Shown: positions 7,473-16,275 of the stretch, piece by piece
Position numbering within the stretch: position 1 is the first letter of the stretch
Layout of the letters: each line of letters begins with the position of its first letter
Assembly (NCBI GenBank): GCA_934668765.1
Contig: CAKUOH010000003.1
Span: 49,211 to 113,210, forward strand
Length of the DNA stretch: 64,000 nucleotides
From: an uncultured Helicobacteraceae bacterium
Lineage (GTDB): Bacteria > Campylobacterota > Campylobacteria > Campylobacterales > Helicobacteraceae
Direction: 5' to 3'
Notes under the pieces: model-generated
What the model saw: only the letters and a program-made list of their open reading frames with translations
What the model was told of the DNA's origin: nothing
Database searches by the model: none
Translations under genes and position numbers: made by a program

Positions 7473-9443
7473 ATGAGCAAATCCAAAGCCCACGAATCTA
7501 GCCCACATAACCATAAATCGCATTCGTGTGCTTGTTGCGATTCAAGCGACATTACGCAGACAAATGATGATAATTTCAGCACAAAAAGGGAATTAGCATT
7601 TCTTTTGTCTTTAATCGCGGTATTTTTAGGCGCAGTGGCGGTTTTGCATTTTGTCGAATCCCAAGTCATAAAATATATATCAATCGGCATTTTAGTCATC
7701 ATCTATCTAATCTCTGGCAAAGAGATTTTTGCAAATGCCTTTGCTAATTTCAAAAAAGGCGATTTTTTTGACGAAAACGCGCTAATGTTTAGTGCCACAA
7801 TCGCAGCATTTTGCATAAATGCTTATGAAGAAGCGGTGGCAGTTATGCTATTTTTTCGCACGGGTGAGTTTTTTCAAGAAATGGCACTAAATAATTCTAA
7901 AAAATCCATAAAATCCCTGCTTGAAATCGCCCCAAATATCGCACATTTAAAGCGCGAATCCCAAATCATCGACATTGCACCCAAAGACTTGCAAATAAAT
8001 GATATTTTTATCACTCGTCCGGGCGAAAAAATCCCGCTTGATGGCGTTGTGATAAATGGGGAGAGTTTAGTGGATACAAAGGCACTCACAGGCGAACCTA
8101 TCCCCGTTTTGGCAAAAAAAGATAGCAAGATTTTGGGCGGGACGCTCAATCTAAATGGCGTTTTGGAAGTCCGTGCCACAAAACTTTACGCAGATTCAAG
8201 CATTGCAAAAATCATTGATTTAGTCCAAAATGCCACGCAAAACAAAGCAAAGGCAGAGAGTTTCATCACAAAATTTGCAAGAATCTACACGCCTATCGTG
8301 TTTTTCTTTGCGCTTTGTGTGGCGATAATCCCACCACTGCTTGGATTTGGCGATTTTAGTGAGTGGATTTACCGCGCACTTGTGGTGCTAATGGTTAGCT
8401 GTCCTTGTGCGCTTGTGATTTCCGTGCCACTCGCATATTTTGGCGGAATCGGAGCTGCGTCTAAAAACGCGATTTTAATCAAAGGTGCGAATTATTTAGA
8501 ATCGCTTGCCGAAATTAGCCATATCGCCTTTGATAAGACGGGGACGCTCACAAAGGGCATCTTTAAGATTGTAAAGATTGAAGCGCAAAATGGTTTTAGC
8601 GAAGATGAAGTGTTGCAGTCCGCCTTTTGTGCGGAAAATTTCTCAAATCACCCCATTGCTTTGGCAATCAAGGCAGAATATGAAAAACGCATAAATAATC
8701 ACACTATTTCACATTCTTGCACTCACACAACGCACGAAAATATAAGCGGTATGGGCATAAAAGCCACTTGCAATTATCAAAATATTTTGGCTGGAAATGA
8801 TAAGATTTTACATAAATTCAATGTCCCTCACGATAATTGCCACATTCAAGGCACGGTGGCGCATATCGCGGTAAATGACAAATATGCGGGCTACATAATG
8901 ATAGCCGATGAGTTAAAAGATGATAGCGTGTCGGCGATTCGCGCCTTGCGCGATTTGGGCGTGAAAAAAATGGCAATGCTAACAGGTGATAATGAATTTG
9001 CTTCAAAAGAAATCAGCGCGAGTTTGGGGCTAGATTGCGTGCATTATAATCTTTTGCCTGAAGAAAAGGCGCGAATCTTTAGCGACTTTGCAAGTGGCGC
9101 GAAAGGCAAAAGCGTCTTTGTGGGCGATGGTATCAATGACGCACCAAGTATCGCAGTAGCCGATATAGGCATAAGTATGGGTGGCGTGGGAAGCGATGTT
9201 AGCAAAGAGAGTGCGGATATTTTGATAGTCGATGATAGCATTACCAAAATCGCTACCGCCATAAAAATCGCACGCAAGACAAAGCGCATAATTTGGCAAA
9301 ATATCGCCTTTGCATTAGGCGTGAAAGTGGTGTTTATCGTGCTAGGGCTTTTTGGAATCGCAAATATTTGGGAAGCGGTGTTTGGCGATGTGGGGGTGGC
9401 GTTAATAGCACTATCAAATGCAATGCGAATCTTAAAAGTGTAA
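7473..9443 (+). CDS. CPx-type (P1B) heavy-metal translocating ATPase, ZntA/CadA-like
   Basis: 656 residues. All P-type landmarks are present: TGEP phosphatase motif, CPC in the membrane (SCPCAL, ~residue 310), phosphorylation site DKTGTLT (~354) and hinge GDGINDAP (~550). It should export Zn/Cd/Pb or Co from the cytosol. The N-terminus has no GMTCxxC metal-binding domain, only a short His/Cys patch (SPHNHKSHSCACC), so metal sensing at that end is reduced. A likely -10 (TATTATAAAA, 7431-7440) and TAAGGA ribosome site precede the ATG. It stands alone. In H. pylori the similar CadA pump is needed for metal resistance and urease activity; that role here is inferred. Confidence 0.93.
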   Translation: MSKSKAHESSPHNHKSHSCACCDSSDITQTNDDNFSTKRELAFLLSLIAVFLGAVAVLHFVESQVIKYISIGILVIIYLISGKEIFANAFANFKKGDFFDENALMFSATIAAFCINAYEEAVAVMLFFRTGEFFQEMALNNSKKSIKSLLEIAPNIAHLKRESQIIDIAPKDLQINDIFITRPGEKIPLDGVVINGESLVDTKALTGEPIPVLAKKDSKILGGTLNLNGVLEVRATKLYADSSIAKIIDLVQNATQNKAKAESFITKFARIYTPIVFFFALCVAIIPPLLGFGDFSEWIYRALVVLMVSCPCALVISVPLAYFGGIGAASKNAILIKGANYLESLAEISHIAFDKTGTLTKGIFKIVKIEAQNGFSEDEVLQSAFCAENFSNHPIALAIKAEYEKRINNHTISHSCTHTTHENISGMGIKATCNYQNILAGNDKILHKFNVPHDNCHIQGTVAHIAVNDKYAGYIMIADELKDDSVSAIRALRDLGVKKMAMLTGDNEFASKEISASLGLDCVHYNLLPEEKARIFSDFASGAKGKSVFVGDGINDAPSIAVADIGISMGGVGSDVSKESADILIVDDSITKIATAIKIARKTKRIIWQNIAFALGVKVVFIVLGLFGIANIWEAVFGDVGVALIALSNAMRILKV

Positions 9444-9596
9444 GCACAGGCAATTTGTATTTACTAAAGAAACCGCGCTCCGCTTGTTTTGGGTGTGCAA
9501 TTTCGTGGATTCCTGCACAAATCACGCTAGATTCCACGACTCCAAACTTACTATGATTCTACACATTTCTTTTTCATTTAAGCTAAAATTAAAATA

Positions 9597-9624
9597 GGGG
9601 GGGGGTAAAATACAATCCTATAAA
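9597..9624 (+). promoter_or_regulatory. Promoter region with a G9 tract, upstream of the DnaJ-zinc-finger/DUF285 pair
   Basis: Nine G at 9597-9605 are followed by candidate -10 boxes TACAAT (9611-9616) and TATAAA (9619-9624), 16-30 bases before the ATG at 9641. The tract therefore fills the spacer or the -35 position. Slippage of such a tract changes promoter spacing in other bacteria, which would make this locus phase-variable at transcription. Confidence 0.55.
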
Positions 9625-9640
9625 AATTAAAAGGGCATAA

Positions 9641-10750
9641 ATGCAAAGCAATAATTCAAACAAAAATGACAATAACTACAAAGCACAATGTGAATCTTTT
9701 ATCAAAGAATGGCTAGGCAAAAATACTTTTCATAAATGCGAAACCATTGCTTTGGAAAACTACGAAGAGCGTAATGTTGAGTTTAAAGCCAAAGTTTGCA
9801 ATGTATTTAAAATAGAAATCATAAAAAAGAAAAATGTGGCACAGATAAACGCATTTACAAACAACCTTAAACACAATAAACCACAATTTAAAGATGAGAC
9901 ATTTTATACAAGGCAGGATTACGAATTTGCATTAAAGAAAAATCTCGCTATTGCAAATGAAGTAGGTTTTCAAAAGCTATTTAATAGAATAAAAGATGGC
10001 GATTTTGGCATATTTAAAAAAGAATGTTATTTTTATATAGATGAAGCACGAATCACATATCAATATAAATGCCATAAATGCAATGGGTTAGGGCATTTGC
10101 GATGTGAGTGCAAAAATGGCAAGGTAAAATGTGGCTCTTATGGCTGCAAAAATGGCAGGATTAGACGCACTCAAAGCAAAAGCGGTTCGCCATTATTTTT
10201 TGTGAATACGCGTGTATCATCAAACTTTAATGTCGCACTGCCACTTTTACACAACAAAAAAGAGCAGGTATATTATGATGATTGCGATAATTGTCAAGGC
10301 ACAGGATTGCAAACCTGCTCTAAATGCAATGGCAGTGCTATATTAAAGTGCGGTGCGTGTGATGGCAGTGGATTGCAATATGAAGTTGTAATTTTTGCGT
10401 GTAGCACGAATCCAAAATACAATTTTATCTACCCTGAAAATATCAATAAAAAAGAACGCAAAATCTTAAAAAACATAAATAATTTGCCTAAAATAGCGCA
10501 TTTTGTGCGAGAATCTATCGAATCACAAAATAACACAATCTTTGAAAAATACAAAATTTCCGTGCCTTTTGCGACATTTAGCACGACTACAAATGGCAAA
10601 AACAGCGATTGGACTCTCTATGGCAAAAATATAAAGATTTTTAAGAAAAATATTTTTGCATTTAAAAAGTATGTGATTTTCGGTGGTATTTTTGTGCTTA
10701 TCGTTGTTTGCGCCATCGCGTGTATATTATGGCTAAAATATATAAAATAA
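9641..10750 (+). CDS. Tail-anchored protein with DnaJ-type zinc-finger repeats, unknown function
   Basis: 369 residues, not recognised as a named family. The N-terminal ~140 residues are hydrophilic and featureless to me. Two clusters of CxxC motifs of the DnaJ cysteine-rich type follow: CHKCNGLG...CECKNGK...CGSYGC (from ~residue 144) and CDNCQGTG...CSKCNGSA...CGACDGSG (~214-250). There is no J-domain. A single hydrophobic helix at ~344-366 followed by KYIK would anchor the C-terminus in the inner membrane with the bulk in the cytosol. It is 11 bases from the DUF285 gene and probably cotranscribed with it. A zinc-dependent protein-binding role is the most that can be inferred. Confidence 0.8.
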   Translation: MQSNNSNKNDNNYKAQCESFIKEWLGKNTFHKCETIALENYEERNVEFKAKVCNVFKIEIIKKKNVAQINAFTNNLKHNKPQFKDETFYTRQDYEFALKKNLAIANEVGFQKLFNRIKDGDFGIFKKECYFYIDEARITYQYKCHKCNGLGHLRCECKNGKVKCGSYGCKNGRIRRTQSKSGSPLFFVNTRVSSNFNVALPLLHNKKEQVYYDDCDNCQGTGLQTCSKCNGSAILKCGACDGSGLQYEVVIFACSTNPKYNFIYPENINKKERKILKNINNLPKIAHFVRESIESQNNTIFEKYKISVPFATFSTTTNGKNSDWTLYGKNIKIFKKNIFAFKKYVIFGGIFVLIVVCAIACILWLKYIK

Positions 10751-10761
10751 AGGATTTAACA

Positions 10762-12453
10762 ATGCAAAATTTAGAAAATAATGATTTTATTCATAGTGAA
10801 ACTTTAAGCGCATTCTTATCGCGTGAAAAACTCCAAAAAATAGATGGCAAATACAAGCCAAATCATAATCAGCTTAAAAGTCTCGTGTGCTATGATGAAG
10901 TGAATCTAGGCGAGATTGATACAAGCGAAATCACAAGTTTTAGAGAGCTATTTAAAAACTCCACTAGGCGCGATTTTAGCGGGATAGATTCTTGGGATAC
11001 AAGCAAAGTAACGACATTTATGAGTTGCTTTGAAAATGCCGTGTATTTTAATGAAAATATTAACGCGTGGAATGTTAGCAATGGCACAAACTTTATGCAA
11101 ATGTTTTATAATGCAAAGTCCTTTAATCAGCCACTTGATGGCTGGAAAATGAGCAGTGCGACAAATACCATTAGAATGTTTTTTCAAGCAAAAGAGTTTA
11201 ATCAAAACATAGAATCTTGGGATATGTCTAATGTCGTTTGGGCGTGGGAAATGTTTCGTGGGGCAGAGAATTTTAATAGCCCACTAAATAAATGGAATGT
11301 CTCTAGCGTAACCAAAATGCAGGGAATGTTTCTTTACGCTAAATCTTTTAATCAGTCGCTTGATAAATGGAATGTCGGCAATGTAGTGGATATGCAGGGG
11401 ATTTTTAGCGGAGCGCAATCTTTCAATCAAAACTTAAGCGCGTGGGGCGACAAACTAGGCAAAGTGCGCAATGCCAAAAGGGCATTTGCCGATACCAAAT
11501 CGCTAACAAAAGATTTTTTGAAGGATTGGAAATTTTCTAGTTTTTGCGATAAAGAAAATATCATCAAAGGTAGCGCATTAGAGGCTAAAACAACAAGCAC
11601 CGCAACAAAAAGTAAAAATCTTTATAATTTTGCCATTAGTCAAATTAACAAAAAAGAGATTCCAAACAAAATAAGGACATTTGAATCTAACACATTTAAG
11701 GAATCTTATATTAAATGGCTACCCAAAAATATCAAAGATGAAACTAAAATCTATCTAGCAAAGTGCGATGAAAACGACAATCTAATAAGTGGCGATGAAA
11801 AATCGTGGGATTTTGCTTATTATGAAATTTTTAATCGTTATTTTATGATAGAAAAGTATGAATCAAGCAACCAAAGCAATGAAATTCAATTAGAAAATCC
11901 TGCTTTTTACATTATCCAAAAGCGTAAAATTAGTGATTTGCAAAAAGATGAAAATTTTAGAGCAGATGAAGTCAAAGATATTTATGAAAGCAGTGATTTA
12001 AGCATAAAAATAGATTCACAAAATATGTGGATAGCAAATAGTGATTTGACAGATAATAGTGAGGCTATTTTGGGATTGCTAAATATTTTCATATTAGCAC
12101 AAAGCTACATAATTCAAATGCAAACGCTAGAAGAAATAGCGCGCGACAATAGCGACAATTCAAAAGAACTGCAAAAATGCTATAAAAAAATATGCGAATT
12201 TGACTTGCGACATTACCGAAATCAACCCATTTTACAAAATACATTTTTGCAACATATTTGGCAAAAAATCTCTGCGGTTTATATGGTGGCACAAACACAC
12301 GATGAGTTAAAAGAAGTTATCACGCAAATGGCTGGGCTTGTAAATGAGCGCAAACAAACGCTATTTAATTGGCTTATGTTTGCGGTGGCGGTATTTTCCG
12401 CGCTTGGTGCGATTTTGGCTGCGATTCCTGTGGTGGAAAAGTGGGTAAATTAG
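10762..12453 (+). CDS. DUF285 (BspA-like leucine-rich-type repeat) protein with C-terminal membrane anchor
   Basis: About 563 residues. I place the start at 10762 (AGGA at 10751-10754); the ATG at 10708 lies inside the previous gene and lacks a ribosome site. Residues ~50-235 are six to seven repeats of ~24 residues with the pattern FNQ-L--W-VSNVT-M--MF, the DUF285/BspA repeat usual in surface proteins of Mycoplasma and gut bacteria. Residues ~240-530 are unlike anything I recognise. The end has one hydrophobic helix (WLMFAVAVFSALGAILAAI) followed by VVEKWVN. There is no signal peptide, so the repeats should face the cytosol, unusual for this repeat family. Its partner is the zinc-finger protein just upstream. 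Confidence 0.82.
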   Translation: MQNLENNDFIHSETLSAFLSREKLQKIDGKYKPNHNQLKSLVCYDEVNLGEIDTSEITSFRELFKNSTRRDFSGIDSWDTSKVTTFMSCFENAVYFNENINAWNVSNGTNFMQMFYNAKSFNQPLDGWKMSSATNTIRMFFQAKEFNQNIESWDMSNVVWAWEMFRGAENFNSPLNKWNVSSVTKMQGMFLYAKSFNQSLDKWNVGNVVDMQGIFSGAQSFNQNLSAWGDKLGKVRNAKRAFADTKSLTKDFLKDWKFSSFCDKENIIKGSALEAKTTSTATKSKNLYNFAISQINKKEIPNKIRTFESNTFKESYIKWLPKNIKDETKIYLAKCDENDNLISGDEKSWDFAYYEIFNRYFMIEKYESSNQSNEIQLENPAFYIIQKRKISDLQKDENFRADEVKDIYESSDLSIKIDSQNMWIANSDLTDNSEAILGLLNIFILAQSYIIQMQTLEEIARDNSDNSKELQKCYKKICEFDLRHYRNQPILQNTFLQHIWQKISAVYMVAQTHDELKEVITQMAGLVNERKQTLFNWLMFAVAVFSALGAILAAIPVVEKWVN

Positions 12454-12501
12454 ATTTGGCACTAAATCGCAGAATTTATCATAAAATTTTAAACCATTGT
12501 T

Positions 12502-12520
12502 TCCTATAATTCCACGCAAA
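12502..12520 (+). promoter_or_regulatory. purB promoter -10 region, 19-mer shared with mntP
   Basis: TCCTATAATTCCACGCAAA; consensus TATAAT at 12505-12510, 30 bases before the purB ATG. The identical 19 bases occur on the minus strand at the mntP promoter (28510-28528). Confidence 0.7.
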
Positions 12521-12540
12521 TTTTAATCAAAGGCAAAATT

Positions 12541-13875
12541 ATGGTTAAACGATATGCGCGAGATGAGATGAAAAAAAAGTGGAGCAAAAAGGCGAAATTT
12601 AGCGCGTGGCTTGAGGTAGAAAAGGCTGTCGTGCGCGGATGGAATGAGCTAGGATTCATCGATGATAAGACGGCGGATAAAATCTGCAAGGACGCGAAAT
12701 TTGATATTGATGAGATTGAGGAAATCGAAAAGGTTACAAAGCACGATTTAATCGCCTTTACGACTTCGGTGGCACACTCTTTGGGGGAAGAATCGCGCTT
12801 TTTTCACTATGGAATCACAAGTAGCGATACCATTGATACGGCGGTGGCACTGCAAATTCGCGATAGTCTTTTTCTAATTATTGATGATTTAAACGCACTT
12901 TTGGCAACTTTGGAGCAAAAGGCGATGGAGCACAAAGATACGCTTATGGTGGGGCGAAGCCATGGGATTCACGGCGAACCCATTACCTTTGGGCTTGTGG
13001 TGGCGATTTGGTTTGATGAGATTAGGCGACATTTGGATTGCTTAAAACGCACTCTGCAAATAGTATCGGTGGGTAAAATCAGCGGTGCTATGGGCAATAT
13101 GGCGCATTCGCCCATTGAGCTAGAGGAAATTGTATGCAGAGATTTGGGGCTAGATTGCGCCAAAGTTAGCAATCAAATAATTCAGCGCGACAGATACGCA
13201 AGACTAATGTGCGACATTGCGCTTTTAGCAAGTAGCTGCGAGAAAATCGCCGTCTCTATTCGCCACTTTCAGCGCACGGAGGTTTATGAATGCGAGGAAT
13301 TTTTCGCAAAAGGGCAAAAGGGCAGTAGCGCAATGCCACACAAACGCAATCCCGTGTTAAGCGAAAATATCACGGGACTTTGCCGAATCCTGCGCTCTTA
13401 TGCGATTCCTGCGATGGAAAATGTCGCTTTGTGGCACGAGCGCGATATAAGCCATTCAAGTGTCGAGCGATTTATCCTGCCTGACGCATTTATAACGCTT
13501 GACTTTATGCTAAACCGCCTAAATGATTTGCTAAAAAATTTAGTCGTTTATCCCAAAAATATGATGAAAAATTTGGAGCTCACAGGTGGATTAGTCTTTT
13601 CGCAACGAATCTTACTAGAACTCCCCAAAAAGGGCTTATCACGCGAGGAATCTTACGCTATCGTGCAACGAAATGCAATGAAAGTGTGGGAAGCACTGCA
13701 AAATGGCGAAGCGTCTAAAAATGCCAATAAAGAGAGTTTGTTTTTGCAGTATTTGCTAAATGATAGCGAACTAACCGCCAAAATGTCGCCTGAATCAATC
13801 ACGGAGTGCTTTGATTATGGCTATTATTTAAAAAATGTCGATAAGATTTTTAAGCGTGTGTTTGGCAAGCAATAG
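12541..13875 (+). CDS. purB: Adenylosuccinate lyase
   Basis: 444 residues, normal length. The fumarase/aspartase superfamily signature SSAMPHKRNPV starts near residue 261 and the GRSHGIHGEP segment near 139 holds the catalytic histidine. It cleaves SAICAR to AICAR and adenylosuccinate to AMP in purine synthesis. It is monocistronic with its own promoter and runs into murE tail to tail with only six bases between stop codons. No terminator hairpin is visible. Confidence 0.97.
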   Translation: MVKRYARDEMKKKWSKKAKFSAWLEVEKAVVRGWNELGFIDDKTADKICKDAKFDIDEIEEIEKVTKHDLIAFTTSVAHSLGEESRFFHYGITSSDTIDTAVALQIRDSLFLIIDDLNALLATLEQKAMEHKDTLMVGRSHGIHGEPITFGLVVAIWFDEIRRHLDCLKRTLQIVSVGKISGAMGNMAHSPIELEEIVCRDLGLDCAKVSNQIIQRDRYARLMCDIALLASSCEKIAVSIRHFQRTEVYECEEFFAKGQKGSSAMPHKRNPVLSENITGLCRILRSYAIPAMENVALWHERDISHSSVERFILPDAFITLDFMLNRLNDLLKNLVVYPKNMMKNLELTGGLVFSQRILLELPKKGLSREESYAIVQRNAMKVWEALQNGEASKNANKESLFLQYLLNDSELTAKMSPESITECFDYGYYLKNVDKIFKRVFGKQ

Positions 13876-13881
13876 GGGCAT

Positions 13882-15180
13882 TTAGTGCGTTGTGGCATAA
13901 AACTCTCGCACGATTTGCCTATCATCAAAGGGGATTTTTTTATCGCCGATGATTTGATAAGTCTCATCGCCCTTGCCTAAAATTAACAAAATCTCATCGC
14001 TTTGCAAATCTTTTAGCGCGGAGATTATGGCATTTTTACGATTCGCCTCCACGATGACTTTTTCTTTATTTGTGATTCCGCCCAAAATCTCATCAATTAT
14101 ATCCTCCGCCCTTTCATTGCGCGGATTATCGCTTGTAATATAAATCTTTTGTGCGTAAATTTCTGCGATTTTGCCCATTTTGGGGCGTTTTGTCTTATCG
14201 CGATTCCCACCTGCGCCAAAAACTACCACGATTTTCGCGCCCAAAAATGCCTCAAAAACATTTTGCATTCCCTCCGCCGTGTGGGCAAAATCCACCACCA
14301 CAAGCGGATTTCTATGCACTACCTGCATTCGCCCCTCCACGCCACCAAATTCGCCCAAACTCTGCGCGATTTGCTCTAGCGATAAATCAGGCAAAACCAA
14401 CCGCACTGCCGCAATCGCCGCAATTATATTATAGAGATTGTATTTGCCTGTGAGCGCGGATTCAATGCTTATATGTTCACTTTTTTTAGCGCGAAAATCA
14501 TTCCATAATATTAGTGAGTGAATATTTGGACGCGCCGAATACGCCTCCACTTTAAGATTCGCAACATTTTCAATGCCGTAAGTGTAGGTATTTTCGACAT
14601 TAAATCTTGCCAAATCGCAGTCCTTGTTGATTAGCTTTAAGCCACTATCTGCGAAAAACGCATTCTTTGTGTCAATGTAATTTTGTATAGTTTTGTGAAA
14701 ATCCAAATGGTCGCTTTGGATATTTGTAAGAATCTTTAGCGCAAATTCTAACCCCTCAATGCGCTTTTGGGCGATTCCGTGTGAGCTAACCTCCATAATC
14801 ACAAAGTCGCATTGTTGCTGACTTGCCATATTTATAAAATGATATAGCTCAAGCAGAGTGGGCGTGGTAAGTCCCTTTGGTGCGACTTGCGCGTCATTTA
14901 TAAAAACGCCCCTAGTGCCAATCAACGCAGCTTTGAATCCGAGCGTAAGAAGCATAGAGTAAATGCAGCTAGCAGTCGTGGTTTTGCCATTTGTCCCCGT
15001 AATGCCGATGATTTTTGGTTGTGGAAGCAAGTAATTTTTTAGCTCATTTGGCACAATGACTTTGCAGGGCAGATTGTTTGCGTATTTTTCATTTAACGCA
15101 GTTTTCACAAAAATGCTATTTTTATCAATTTCTTGCGTGTTGTCGGTTAGATTCACGCCATTGTCTAGCAAAATTTTCAT
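13882..15180 (-). CDS. murE: UDP-MurNAc-L-Ala-D-Glu:meso-diaminopimelate ligase MurE
   Basis: 432 residues. ATP-binding motif GITGTNGKTTTA lies near residue 58 and the DNPRNE motif near 348. DNPR marks specificity for meso-diaminopimelate rather than lysine. The enzyme adds DAP to the peptidoglycan stem peptide in the cytosol. It is the last gene of the nfu-(HP1493-like)-murE run and overlaps the preceding gene by four bases (ATGA), the same order as HP1492-1494 in H. pylori. Confidence 0.97.
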   Translation of the reverse strand: MKILLDNGVNLTDNTQEIDKNSIFVKTALNEKYANNLPCKVIVPNELKNYLLPQPKIIGITGTNGKTTTASCIYSMLLTLGFKAALIGTRGVFINDAQVAPKGLTTPTLLELYHFINMASQQQCDFVIMEVSSHGIAQKRIEGLEFALKILTNIQSDHLDFHKTIQNYIDTKNAFFADSGLKLINKDCDLARFNVENTYTYGIENVANLKVEAYSARPNIHSLILWNDFRAKKSEHISIESALTGKYNLYNIIAAIAAVRLVLPDLSLEQIAQSLGEFGGVEGRMQVVHRNPLVVVDFAHTAEGMQNVFEAFLGAKIVVVFGAGGNRDKTKRPKMGKIAEIYAQKIYITSDNPRNERAEDIIDEILGGITNKEKVIVEANRKNAIISALKDLQSDEILLILGKGDETYQIIGDKKIPFDDRQIVREFYATTH

Positions 15181-15869
15181 TTGCGTTTCCCTAAATCGCC
15201 ACTAGATTCGCCAAAATCTTGCTCCGAATCTTGCCCTAATTTTTCGCTAGATTCGCGCCCCATTTTTTCTAATGCTTTTTTTAAAATGCCTTGAATCTTG
15301 CCATCATAGATGATTTCACTATCTAGCGTCTCAATGTATTGTAGCGAAATATGTGGCAAGTCATTTTCGACAAGCAAGTCCAAAAACTCCACGAAATCGC
15401 CCTTATTTGTGAAAATAATCTTTGTGCTAAACATCGCGTATTCAAAGATTTTCTTAAAATTACTAGCCGCCACTAGTTTCTTAAAATCGCTATACAAAAT
15501 GCCATCAATATCGTTAATTTTGGCGTTTTCAAAGTCATTGACAAGCTCGGCAAAATGATTTGTATTTCTATCCAAAATGCTAATGATATTTAGGATAGTA
15601 TCCTCTGCGTGGGCGATTTTTTGCAATTTTAGAATCTGATAATATTCAAAGAGTTTTTGTGCTTGCTCCTCGTTTTCAACGGCTATGTCGCTTAAAAGGA
15701 CGCCGATTTTTGCTTCTTTATTGCTATCATCAGCAAGTGCCAAGTCATTATATAGTCGCAAAGAAAGCCCATAATCCTTTGCTAAAAACGCCTTTTTTGC
15801 TTTTGATAGCTTTGCTAAAATCTTTCTATCCAAGATTTTTACATTTTCCAAAATTTTGCCTTTTATCAT
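15177..15869 (-). CDS. Conserved Helicobacter protein, HP1493-like, unknown function
   Basis: About 230 residues, helical and TPR-like in character (KAKKAFLAKDYGLSLRLYNDLA), no membrane segment. Position between nfu and murE matches HP1493. The frame is open to 15902, but the extra residues come from a TCATTGCGAG repeat (15875-15905), so I prefer ATG at 15869 (or 15878); neither has a clear ribosome site. The last ~25 residues are an acidic Ser/Glu/Asp tail written by GATTCGC words. Translationally coupled to murE. A cytosolic scaffold role is possible but unsupported. Confidence 0.75.
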   Translation of the reverse strand: MIKGKILENVKILDRKILAKLSKAKKAFLAKDYGLSLRLYNDLALADDSNKEAKIGVLLSDIAVENEEQAQKLFEYYQILKLQKIAHAEDTILNIISILDRNTNHFAELVNDFENAKINDIDGILYSDFKKLVAASNFKKIFEYAMFSTKIIFTNKGDFVEFLDLLVENDLPHISLQYIETLDSEIIYDGKIQGILKKALEKMGRESSEKLGQDSEQDFGESSGDLGKRK

Positions 15870-15874
15870 TATTG

Positions 15875-15905
15875 TCATTGCGAGGGCTTTAGCCCGAAGC
15901 AATCC
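15875..15905. repeat. TCATTGCGAG-type palindromic repeat at the start of the HP1493-like gene
   Basis: TCATTGCGAGGGCTTTAGCC then CGAAGCAATCC. Its GGGCTTTAGCCC centre is a perfect hairpin. It sits exactly where the 5' end of the gene should be, and may supply the ATG codon at 15878. Confidence 0.8.
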
Positions 15906-15914
15906 AAAAAATCT

Positions 15915-16160
15915 CTAATTCACACTCACCACTTCAATCTCAGGGTGAATCTCACTTCTTAATGTGCGCTCAATGCCATTTTTAAGCGTCCTATTGCTAC
16001 TTGGACAGCCCTTACACGCGCCCTCTAGTCGCACAAAAACTCTGCCGTCCTTGATACTATCAAGCGTGATATTCCCACCATCAAGCAAAATACTAGGACG
16101 CAGTCGCTCTAACACACTCTCCACAGGCTCTAAAAGTTCCTCATCGCTAAAAATTACCAT
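15915..16160 (-). CDS. nfu: NifU-like (Nfu) Fe-S scaffold domain protein
   Basis: 81 residues, a stand-alone NifU C-terminal domain with the CxxC cluster ligand pair in GACKGCPSS (~residues 34-40). It carries and transfers [4Fe-4S] clusters to client enzymes in the cytosol. First gene of the murE run. An extended -10 promoter (TGC-TAGAAT) lies 28-36 bases upstream. Confidence 0.93.
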   Translation of the reverse strand: MVIFSDEELLEPVESVLERLRPSILLDGGNITLDSIKDGRVFVRLEGACKGCPSSNRTLKNGIERTLRSEIHPEIEVVSVN

Positions 16161-16187
16161 TTATAAACTCCCAAAAATTTGGCGTGG

Positions 16188-16196
16188 ATTCTAGCA
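16188..16196 (-). promoter_or_regulatory. Extended -10 promoter of nfu
   Basis: Minus strand TGCTAGAAT followed by CCACGCC. The same TGCTAGAAT occurs before ndk (33618-33626) and the M16 protease gene (38102-38110), and TGCTATAAT before the outer-membrane gene at 28988, so it looks like this organism's common housekeeping promoter. Confidence 0.65.
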
Positions 16197-16275
16197 TAAA
16201 AGATTAAAATGATTGTTGAAATTTTTGGCACGATTTTATGCTTTGATTTTTAGGACATTTTTAGTGTAAATTGCC

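Noticed and set aside
10708..10761. DUF285 gene starting at 10708
   Set aside because: This start lies inside the zinc-finger gene and lacks a ribosome site; AGGA before 10762 fits better.
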